From positions 1 through 32,148 of the forward strand of contig MENI01000070.1 of the NCBI GenBank assembly GCA_001768195.1: a stretch of 32,148 nucleotides of DNA, in the 5' to 3' direction. Origin of the DNA: Bacteroidetes bacterium GWA2_40_15 (lineage in GTDB: Bacteria > Bacteroidota > Bacteroidia > Bacteroidales > VadinHA17). Below, one piece after another: positions 1-6,023 of this stretch. The notes beneath the pieces are model-generated. The model ran no database searches. It was not told the origin of the DNA and was given only the letters and a program-made list of their open reading frames with translations. The stretch's first letter is position 1; the number at the start of each line of letters is the position of its first letter. The position numbers were made by a program, and so were the translations under genes.

Positions 1-143
1 CTATTTCGAAAGGCCGTTAATAATCCTTACTAATTTGTTAATAGGCTGTCAGTTTTATATTTCTTCGTGCGTTGCCCCTGGACGTTGTGGCTGTGTAACG
101 GCAATTTTACAACATAATAGTTATCTTTATACTTATTTCAAAT

Positions 144-1031
144 ATGGATTACCAGAAAGAACTCAGGGAATTTACTCCCACTAAAGATTACTTTATTGGA
201 ATAGACTCCGATGGCTGCGTATTTGATTCAATGGAGGTTAAGCAGAAGGAGTTCTTTATTCCAAATGCTCTTAAAATCTTTAATCTTTTCGCTGTTTCAA
301 AGGTAGTGAGGGAAACCTGGGAATTTGTGAATCTTTATTCCGTGCACCGGGGAGGCAACCGGTTCATATCATTATTAAAGGTTTTTGAATTTCTTGCCGG
401 CAGGAAAGAAATAGTCGAGTCAGGTTATCCTCTCCCCGATCTTACTCCTCTCAGGGTATGGGTTGAGAAAGAGACCAGCCTTGGCAATTCATCTCTCAGA
501 AACTATTATGAAAATATAAAGGATAAAAGGCTAGAGCCTGTTCTTAAATGGAGCGAAACAGTGAACAGGGAAATTGGCGAATGGCTTCATGACATCCCCC
601 CGTTCAGGCACGCAATAACTTCGATTGAAAAGATTTCAGCTTTTTCAGATATCATGGTCGTATCACAGACTCCGTTGGAAGCACTTGAGTATGAATGGCT
701 TGAGAATGACATTAAAAAATTTGTCAAAATGATAGCAGCCCAGGAGCATGGTACAAAAGCCGAACATCTGGCTCTTGCAGCAAAGTCAAAATATAACGAC
801 AGCAGGATCCTTCTGATAGGAGATGCAAGTGGAGATCTCGGTGCAGCCAAAAAAAATGGAGTATTGTTTTATCCAATTATTCCGGGTAACGAAAATAAAT
901 CATGGAAGAGATTCAACGAAGAAGGAATTGAAAGGTTTATAAGTAACAATTTCAAAGGCTCATTCGAAGATTCCTTAATAGACGAGTTCAGAAAGTCTCT
1001 TCCTGAAACTCCTCCCTGGAAAATAATCTAA
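144..1031 (+). CDS. HAD-superfamily hydrolase
   Basis: This is a cytoplasmic protein of 295 aa with the haloacid dehalogenase phosphohydrolase signatures in order. Motif I is D21-S-D23-G-C, with the nucleophile and acid/base aspartates. Motif II is the serine S174 in VVSQT. The motif III lysine is probably K205 in GTKAEH. Motif IV is IGDASGD with D227 and D231. The long segment between motif I and motif II (about 30-165) is a large helical cap domain. The family removes phosphate from small metabolites; I cannot name the substrate. There is no signal peptide. The ATG at 144 is the first in frame and has no Shine-Dalgarno sequence; TATCTTTA at 122-129 is only a near match to the Bacteroidota -7 box. 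The next gene follows after 105 bases. The HAD assignment is firm and the specific function is unknown. Confidence 0.85.
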   Translation: MDYQKELREFTPTKDYFIGIDSDGCVFDSMEVKQKEFFIPNALKIFNLFAVSKVVRETWEFVNLYSVHRGGNRFISLLKVFEFLAGRKEIVESGYPLPDLTPLRVWVEKETSLGNSSLRNYYENIKDKRLEPVLKWSETVNREIGEWLHDIPPFRHAITSIEKISAFSDIMVVSQTPLEALEYEWLENDIKKFVKMIAAQEHGTKAEHLALAAKSKYNDSRILLIGDASGDLGAAKKNGVLFYPIIPGNENKSWKRFNEEGIERFISNNFKGSFEDSLIDEFRKSLPETPPWKII

Positions 1032-1125
1032 ATTGATTTATTAATACATCGTCCTGATCGCCCATTAAGTTTTTTTTTGTAACTTTATGGAGGTTGATTC
1101 AGATGTGTAAAATTTAAACAGAAAA

Positions 1126-1131
1126 AGGAGG
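1126..1131 (+). promoter_or_regulatory. Perfect Shine-Dalgarno AGGAGG
   Basis: A perfect AGGAGG lies 5 nt before the ATG at 1137 and fixes that start. Strong Shine-Dalgarno sites are rare in Bacteroidota, and I see none in front of most other genes here, so this one stands out. Confidence 0.7.
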
Positions 1132-1136
1132 TAATT

Positions 1137-1544
1137 ATGGAATATTTATGCAAAGCATGCAGGGGACACCTGAAAGTCAAAACCTCAATTGTCCTCTCAG
1201 CACAGAAAAAGGGAAGCACTGAAAGAGGGCTTGTATTCCTGAATTCCGAGTTAGGCGATTATACTAAAACTACTCACCCTTCATTCCAGATTGCTAAAGG
1301 TGAGGAGTATATTTATACCTGTCCGATCTGTCACTCACTTTTGAATAGTGCCAAGTACGAGCATCTTGTAAGGATCATTATGGTTGATGAGGATAAAAAG
1401 GATTATGACATTTACTTCTCTGAGATTGCAGGTGAAAAATGTACCTATAAACTAGGGGAAGGAGAAGTGGAAGCAAAAGGCTCAGATTCTAAACTTTACG
1501 ATAAATATTTCGAAGTGCCTGAGGAGGACAGGAAATACCTGTAA
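1137..1544 (+). CDS. Small zinc-ribbon-like hypothetical protein
   Basis: This 135 aa protein has two Cys-x-x-Cys knuckles, C5/C8 at the N-terminus and C62/C65 in TCPICH, the arrangement of a four-cysteine zinc ribbon. A further single cysteine (C102) follows. The rest is a mixed, charged soluble domain with no signal peptide or membrane segment, ending in an acidic tail. I do not recognise the family. A structural or nucleic-acid/protein-binding zinc site is a reasonable inference, but no function can be assigned. The start is unusually well supported by a perfect AGGAGG 5 nt upstream. The gene lies 105 bases after the HAD gene on the same strand, and a run of nine T at 1070-1078 lies between them. 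Confidence 0.75.
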   Translation: MEYLCKACRGHLKVKTSIVLSAQKKGSTERGLVFLNSELGDYTKTTHPSFQIAKGEEYIYTCPICHSLLNSAKYEHLVRIIMVDEDKKDYDIYFSEIAGEKCTYKLGEGEVEAKGSDSKLYDKYFEVPEEDRKYL

Positions 1545-1570
1545 ATCTTGGTGCGGGTTGCGGGGTGGTT

Positions 1571-1600
1571 CAAGGTTCCATGTTCAAGGTTCCATGTTCA
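1571..1600. repeat. Tandem repeat, 14-bp unit x2
   Basis: The 14-mer CAAGGTTCCATGTT occurs twice head to tail (1571-1584 and 1585-1598), followed by CA, the start of a third copy. It lies in the spacer between the zinc-ribbon gene and the convergent truncated kinase gene. Confidence 0.85.
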
Positions 1601-1623
1601 AAAGGAGTAGGTATTTTTACCGC

Positions 1624-1658
1624 TTACCGATTACCGATTACCGATTACCGATTACCGA
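1624..1658. repeat. Heptanucleotide tandem repeat TTACCGA x5
   Basis: There are five perfect head-to-tail copies of TTACCGA. The last copy (1652-1658) enters the end of the minus-strand kinase gene: its TTA is the TAA stop codon of that gene when read on the minus strand. A unit of 7 bp is not a multiple of three, so a change in copy number reaching into the coding end would shift the frame of the last codons. Confidence 0.9.
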
Positions 1659-2608
1659 TCAACCGGCAACGATATCTCGACCCTGGTACCTGCTGCTCTG
1701 CCTGACTTGTCATAGAGATCAATTGTAGAATGTGTTATGGGCCTGTTATTGAGCTGATTGAGGATATCATAGAATTCCCCGGTAATTTTCAATCCTTTTC
1801 CTGTTGAAAGGCTGTGACCTGCTGCTTTTCGCCTTCCTATGCCATCGTCTTCCACTGAAATTTTCAGGTAATCAGCTTCCCTGTGAACGGAAATCTGCAG
1901 ATTTCCTCCTTCTTCACACGGGATGATTCCGTGAGTGATAGCATTCTCGGCAAAAGTATGGAGAACAAGCTTTGGAACTTTTTCATCTCCGCTGACGCCG
2001 TTTCCGATCTCAATATTGTAATTTAATTTGTCAAAGAAATAGCATAACCGGGGCTCCAGGCCGAAGCCTGTCTGTACAGAGAAATAGAATTCACTTATTC
2101 CATCTCCGTTAACATCATAAAAACCTGCAGGATAAACATTTGAAGTAATTGTATTATTGACAATACTTATTTTTGTAATAAATACTCTGTCAAGCTTTAT
2201 GCCATCAGGTTCAAAAAACTCATTTATATTAAGGAACAAGGAATCGCCCTTATATGTAAAGGCAAAGATTTCCATGTACATGTCATTATCAATATTCCCA
2301 AAAGACACTGCTTTCAGATCAGGATGCAGATCGTCCTTAAAATTCCACTGATCATACACCCGGAGATCACTATTCATTATCAGCAGATGATAATATGGTA
2401 GACCTTTACCCGAACGGATAGTTTCAGTAATGCCATCTGAATTCAGATCGGCATAAACATCAGTTGAATATTGTTTTCCGGTTTCCTCGACGATGAGTCT
2501 GTACTTTAAACCTAACGGGGGCAGCAGAAGGATTATAGCAGTTGCAGGAATAACAGCCAGAAGCCATGGAGAATATAGAATCCTCTTGATGAACGGGCTC
2601 CATTTCAT
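1652..2608 (-). CDS. Truncated LytS-type sensor histidine kinase without a histidine domain
   Basis: The 318 aa protein has one membrane segment (about 15-34), an exported domain with FG-GAP/VCBS-like Asp-rich calcium loops (DLNSDG 54-59, DIDN-like GNIDND 104-109, DVNGDG 165-170), and then an abrupt switch near 190-195 to a GHKL ATPase domain. The ATPase has an N box (ENAITHG 221-227), a G1 box (EDDGIG 253-258) and a G2 region (GKGLKI 270-275). In LytS-type kinases the ATPase follows a His_kinase segment with a phosphoacceptor His in a P-H-F-x-x-N-like motif. No such segment is present, nor are further membrane helices or a linker. I read this as an in-frame internal deletion of a much longer sensor kinase. 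It starts 3 nt after the LytTR gene, so the two form an operon. It could still bind ATP, but autophosphorylation looks impossible. Confidence 0.75.
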   Translation of the reverse strand: MKWSPFIKRILYSPWLLAVIPATAIILLLPPLGLKYRLIVEETGKQYSTDVYADLNSDGITETIRSGKGLPYYHLLIMNSDLRVYDQWNFKDDLHPDLKAVSFGNIDNDMYMEIFAFTYKGDSLFLNINEFFEPDGIKLDRVFITKISIVNNTITSNVYPAGFYDVNGDGISEFYFSVQTGFGLEPRLCYFFDKLNYNIEIGNGVSGDEKVPKLVLHTFAENAITHGIIPCEEGGNLQISVHREADYLKISVEDDGIGRRKAAGHSLSTGKGLKITGEFYDILNQLNNRPITHSTIDLYDKSGRAAGTRVEISLPVDR

Positions 2609-2611
2609 TCA

Positions 2612-2875
2612 TTAAATCATATCCAGCTCCCTCAGATGATTTCGAGGGATCTTAACAGTTACTGATTCACCCAGATACAGCATGGTTACAGTACTTTGTC
2701 TTCTGTCGAGCTGCCAGATATGCTCAAGGTTAAGTATTAATGAACGCCCGATTCTGATAAATCTTGATTCAGGAAGCATCTCTCTCCTTTTACCAATATT
2801 CATGGAACACAATAACTGCTTTTCTATTGTACATAATATTGTGTAATTGCCATTGACTTTACATGATAAATGCAC
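2612..2875 (-). CDS. LytTR DNA-binding domain protein without a receiver
   Basis: This 87 aa protein is almost entirely a LytTR domain: NGNYT near the N-terminus, then FIRIGRSLILNLEHI (usual family form F-I-R-I-H-R-S-x-I-I-N-x-x-x-I) and a C-terminal PRNHLREL helix. LytTR response regulators normally carry a phosphoreceiver of about 120 aa in front; here there is none, and only 93 bases separate the gene from the divergent transketolase. Even the first LytTR strand is missing. The only start that keeps most of the domain is a GTG at 2875, with an in-frame TAA three codons upstream (2884-2882). It may be a minimal regulator or, more likely, an eroded response regulator, as its partner kinase just downstream is also incomplete. 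Domain identity is firm and functionality is doubtful. Confidence 0.7.
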   Translation of the reverse strand: MHLSCKVNGNYTILCTIEKQLLCSMNIGKRREMLPESRFIRIGRSLILNLEHIWQLDRRQSTVTMLYLGESVTVKIPRNHLRELDMI

Positions 2876-2928
2876 AAAAAGTTAGAATAAGCAAAATATA
2901 ATTGTATTCTTTTCTCACTTAATAATCA

Positions 2929-2936
2929 TATTTTTG
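2929..2936 (+). promoter_or_regulatory. Putative Bacteroidota -7 promoter box for transketolase
   Basis: TATTTTTG is an exact match to TAnnTTTG, with 32 nt between it and the transketolase ATG. A -33 TTTG is not clear; the nearest candidate is ATTG at 2901-2904, spaced slightly too far. Confidence 0.45.
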
Positions 2937-2968
2937 CTGATCATAAAGAATTTCAAACAGACAATTAT

Positions 2969-5008
2969 ATGAAAACCGATGTAAACCACAGGGCTGCTGA
3001 TAATATCCGGATTCTATCGATGGCTATGGTAGAAAAAGCAAAATCAGGGCATCCCGGAGGTGCTATGGGAGGCGCGGACTTTATCCATATCCTCTTTTCA
3101 GAATTTCTGAATTTCGATCCCTCTGATCCGAAATGGATAAACCGCGACAGATTCTTTCTTGATCCGGGTCATATGTCACCAATGCTCTATTCGATCCTCA
3201 CACTTACCGGGCATTACAAAACTGATGAACTGAAAAGCTTCCGTCAGTGGGGAAGCCCCACCCCGGGACATCCCGAGCTCGATGTTATGAGGGGTGTTGA
3301 GAATACTTCAGGCCCTCTCGGTCAGGGACATACAATGGCTGTAGGTGCAGCCATTGCCGAGAGGTTCCTTGCAGAAAGGTTTGGTGACCTTTTCGAACAT
3401 AAAACATTTGCATTTATTTCCGACGGAGGAGTTCAGGAAGAGATATCCCAGGGAGCAGGCCGCATTGCAGGTTATCTTGGACTGAATAACCTTATAATGT
3501 TCTATGACTCAAACGACATACAGCTCTCAACTGAAACAAAAGCTGTTACAATTGAAGACACTGCTATGAAATATACTGCCTGGGGATGGAATGTCATAGC
3601 AATCGACGGTAATGATCATGAACAGATAAGGAAAGCATTGAAAGAAGCTAGCGATGAAAAGAAAAAACCCACTATAATAATAGGAAAAACCATTATGGGA
3701 AAGGGCCTCCTCGATAATGACGGGAAAAGCTTCGAAAGAAAAACATCCACTCATGGAATGCCTGTGGGCGAAGCCGGAGGATCATTCGAAAAGTCGGTTG
3801 AAAATCTGGGAGGAGTTGCCAGCGATCCATTTACTATATTCGAAGATGTAAAAGATCTTTACCGTAAAATAATACAAGCGAAAAAGGAGGCAGCAGCAGA
3901 ATGGAAAGAGAAAAAAAAGGTGTGGGCCACTACCAATCCTGAACCTGACGGAAAACTTAACGACTTTTATGCCGGCAAACTGCCTGAAATCGACTACAGT
4001 ACTTTAAAGCATAAGGAAGGCCTTGCAACCAGGGCTGCATCGGCTGCTATTCTTAGCATGTATGCAACAAAGATCGAAAACATGATAGTTGCATCGGCTG
4101 ATCTGGCAAATTCAGATAAAACAGACGGTTTCCTTAAAAACACACGCCCTTTCACAAAGGGTGATTTCAGCGGAGCCTTCCTTCATGCAGGAGTTTCAGA
4201 ACTCACCATGGCTGCCATTATGAACGGAATGGCTCTCCACGGAGGAGTAATACCTGCCTGCGGAACATTCTTTGTCTTTTCAGATTACATGAAACCGGCG
4301 GTAAGACTGGCATGCCTGATGGGATTGCCCGTAAAATACATATGGACGCATGATGCCTTCCGCGTTGGTGAAGATGGTCCTACGCACCAGCCTGTTGAAC
4401 AGGAGGCACAGATCAGGCTTATGGAACACCTTAAAAACCATCATGGAGAGAACAGTATGCTGGTGCTGAGACCGGCAGATTCAGATGAAACTTCCGTAGC
4501 CTGGAAAATGGCTCTTGAAAACATAAAAACGCCAACAGCACTTATTCTGTCAAGGCAAAATATCAGGGATCTTCCTTCAGATACCGGCAACAGGTTCGCA
4601 GATTCACTAAAATCGGGAAAAGGGGCATATATAGTCAGGGATTGCGCAGGGAAACCCGATATAATACTGATAGCCAGCGGCTCTGAGGTGTCAACTCTCG
4701 TAGAGGGAGCAGCTCTTCTCAGGAATGACAACCTTAAGGTACGGATAATATCCGCACCGTCTGAGGGCTTATTCAGAAATCAGCCTGAAAGCTACAGAAA
4801 ATCAATAATCCCTGATAACATTCCTGTTTTCGGACTCACGGCAGGACTATCGGTAACCTTGCAGGGACTGGTAGGACCAAATGGTTTCATATGGGGAATG
4901 AATAGCTTCGGTTATTCGGGACCGTATAAGGTACTGGATGAAAAATTCGGATTTACGGCTGAGAATATACACAAGCTTGTAACTGAATATCTCTCCAGAC
5001 AGAAATAG
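2969..5008 (+). CDS. tkt: Transketolase
   Basis: Transketolase is a thiamine-diphosphate enzyme that moves two-carbon units between sugar phosphates in the non-oxidative pentose phosphate pathway. The 679 aa length is normal for the full three-domain enzyme. Visible features are the substrate/cofactor histidines (KSGHPGG with H28; DPGHMS with H68), GPLGQG at 115-120, the TPP/metal motif SDGG at 151-154 followed by the metal-ligand region YDSND, the catalytic Glu in GVSELTMAAI, and GEDGPTHQPVEQ in the pyrimidine domain. The TPP motif has Ser where the textbook motif is GDG; from memory this is common in Bacteroidota transketolases. An exact -7 box sits just upstream. The gene is divergent from the LytTR/LytS pair, and its stop lies 13 bases from the end of the convergent kinase fragment. 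No sign of damage. Confidence 0.96.
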   Translation: MKTDVNHRAADNIRILSMAMVEKAKSGHPGGAMGGADFIHILFSEFLNFDPSDPKWINRDRFFLDPGHMSPMLYSILTLTGHYKTDELKSFRQWGSPTPGHPELDVMRGVENTSGPLGQGHTMAVGAAIAERFLAERFGDLFEHKTFAFISDGGVQEEISQGAGRIAGYLGLNNLIMFYDSNDIQLSTETKAVTIEDTAMKYTAWGWNVIAIDGNDHEQIRKALKEASDEKKKPTIIIGKTIMGKGLLDNDGKSFERKTSTHGMPVGEAGGSFEKSVENLGGVASDPFTIFEDVKDLYRKIIQAKKEAAAEWKEKKKVWATTNPEPDGKLNDFYAGKLPEIDYSTLKHKEGLATRAASAAILSMYATKIENMIVASADLANSDKTDGFLKNTRPFTKGDFSGAFLHAGVSELTMAAIMNGMALHGGVIPACGTFFVFSDYMKPAVRLACLMGLPVKYIWTHDAFRVGEDGPTHQPVEQEAQIRLMEHLKNHHGENSMLVLRPADSDETSVAWKMALENIKTPTALILSRQNIRDLPSDTGNRFADSLKSGKGAYIVRDCAGKPDIILIASGSEVSTLVEGAALLRNDNLKVRIISAPSEGLFRNQPESYRKSIIPDNIPVFGLTAGLSVTLQGLVGPNGFIWGMNSFGYSGPYKVLDEKFGFTAENIHKLVTEYLSRQK

Positions 5009-5021
5009 AACGGTCAACCTC

Positions 5022-5555
5022 TCATGTTTTTACGAATAATGCTATGGTTTCCAACAGGCTCTTCTTACTTATCGGTTTACTGAGATAGGCATTGCAGCCT
5101 GCTGAGATGATCCTCTCTTCATCACCAACCATCGCGTATGCCGTTATAGCAATAATAGGAACATTTTTGTTCATTTGTTTTATCTGTCTGGTGGCCTCAA
5201 TACCATCAAATACAGGCATTTTGATATCCATAAGTATCAGGGAGATGTCGGGATTTGATTTGTAGAGTTCAACAGAATCCCGTCCACTGGAAGCATGAAG
5301 GACCGTTTCAAAGCCTTCACGGGTAAGTATAACATTAAGATAGAAGAAATTTGCAGGATCATCCTCTGCTATCAATATTTTAAACTCCTTTCCCTTATGC
5401 TTTCTTTTACCGGAAGATTCAGATTTAAGTCTGGCAACGGGTTCAGATTTTAACGGAACGGAGAAATAAAAAGTGGAGCCTTTACCAGGCTCAGATTCAA
5501 CATGCACTATACCTCCCAGGACATCTGCCATACCTTTTACAATTAATAAACCCAA
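5022..5555 (-). CDS. C-terminal fragment of hybrid histidine kinase (ATPase end + receiver), probable remnant
   Basis: The open frame begins inside a HATPase domain: upstream of the nominal TTG start at 5555 the same frame reads IFERF...SEGSGLGL, the end of a kinase ATPase domain, from about 5615. After the G2 box and the final ATPase strands (to about residue 35) comes a linker and then a complete receiver domain with acidic pair D65/D66, phosphoacceptor D110 in LILMDIKMP, T138 and K160 in LSKP. The HisKA part and most of the ATPase are absent. The upstream gene, a receiver protein, is fused to it out of frame at about 5615, as expected if an internal deletion joined the two ends of a REC-kinase-REC protein. 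The receiver itself looks intact and could in principle be expressed, but no good start codon is present. Confidence 0.65.
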   Translation of the reverse strand: MGLLIVKGMADVLGGIVHVESEPGKGSTFYFSVPLKSEPVARLKSESSGKRKHKGKEFKILIAEDDPANFFYLNVILTREGFETVLHASSGRDSVELYKSNPDISLILMDIKMPVFDGIEATRQIKQMNKNVPIIAITAYAMVGDEERIISAGCNAYLSKPISKKSLLETIALFVKT

Positions 5556-5596
5556 ACCACTTCCTTCCGAAATTCTATCTTTAGTTTTATCTGCTT

Positions 5597-5992
5597 TTAC
5601 AAAACGCTCAAATATTGTTCCAGTGCCTCCCTTACAGTGAAAGGAAGTCTTGTCATATGCTCCTTAATAACATAGTCATCAGCACCTGATTTTATACATT
5701 GAACAGCAATCTCTTCATTAACTGACCCGGTACAAAGGATAAAAGGGATATCGCTATTGAATTCTTTTACTATTTTAAGAGTCTGTAATCCATTAAATGA
5801 AGGCATCATGTAATCTGAGATAATCAGATCAGGTTTGAACTCCGCCAAGGTCTTTAAGAGATCTTCCCCGGTAAATACTGTAATATGTTCAAAAACAATA
5901 TTTTCCTTTCTTAGTTCCATTACTTCGAGTTCCACATCCGATGAAAGGTCCTCAACAAAAAGAATCCTTAAAATACTGTCGTTTCCCTTCAT
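5597..5992 (-). CDS. Receiver-domain protein (N-terminal part of a broken hybrid kinase?)
   Basis: This 131 aa protein is a single phosphoreceiver domain: E14/D15 acidic pair, phosphoacceptor D60 in IISDYMMP, T88 in CTGS and K110 in VIKEH. The version ending ADDYVIKEHMTRL...REALEQ is typical of receivers at the N-terminus of Bacteroidota multi-domain kinases, where a PAS or kinase part follows. Here homology stops at Q126 and only five codons (YLSVL) precede TAA. At exactly that point the next frame begins the C-terminal ATPase sequence IFERF. It lies 31 bases downstream of the PAS-PAS-GAF kinase on the same strand, so it could still serve as that kinase's single-domain response regulator. 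The receiver is intact; status as an independent gene is uncertain. Confidence 0.75.
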   Translation of the reverse strand: MKGNDSILRILFVEDLSSDVELEVMELRKENIVFEHITVFTGEDLLKTLAEFKPDLIISDYMMPSFNGLQTLKIVKEFNSDIPFILCTGSVNEEIAVQCIKSGADDYVIKEHMTRLPFTVREALEQYLSVL

Positions 5993-6023
5993 ATAACAAT
6001 TTCAATTAATAGTCATCAAATAG

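Noticed and set aside
1-143. Searched for a gene, RNA or promoter before the first HAD gene
   Set aside because: Only an AT-rich spacer with a weak -7-like TATCTTTA was seen; nothing can be supported.
1624-1658. The TTACCGA array as a CRISPR-like array
   Set aside because: The units are 7 bp and directly adjacent with no spacers, and no cas genes are present; it is a simple tandem repeat.
3419-3440. Transketolase TPP motif with Ser instead of Gly (SDGG for GDG) as a damaged active site
   Set aside because: All other catalytic motifs are intact, and from memory this variant is usual in Bacteroidota transketolases.
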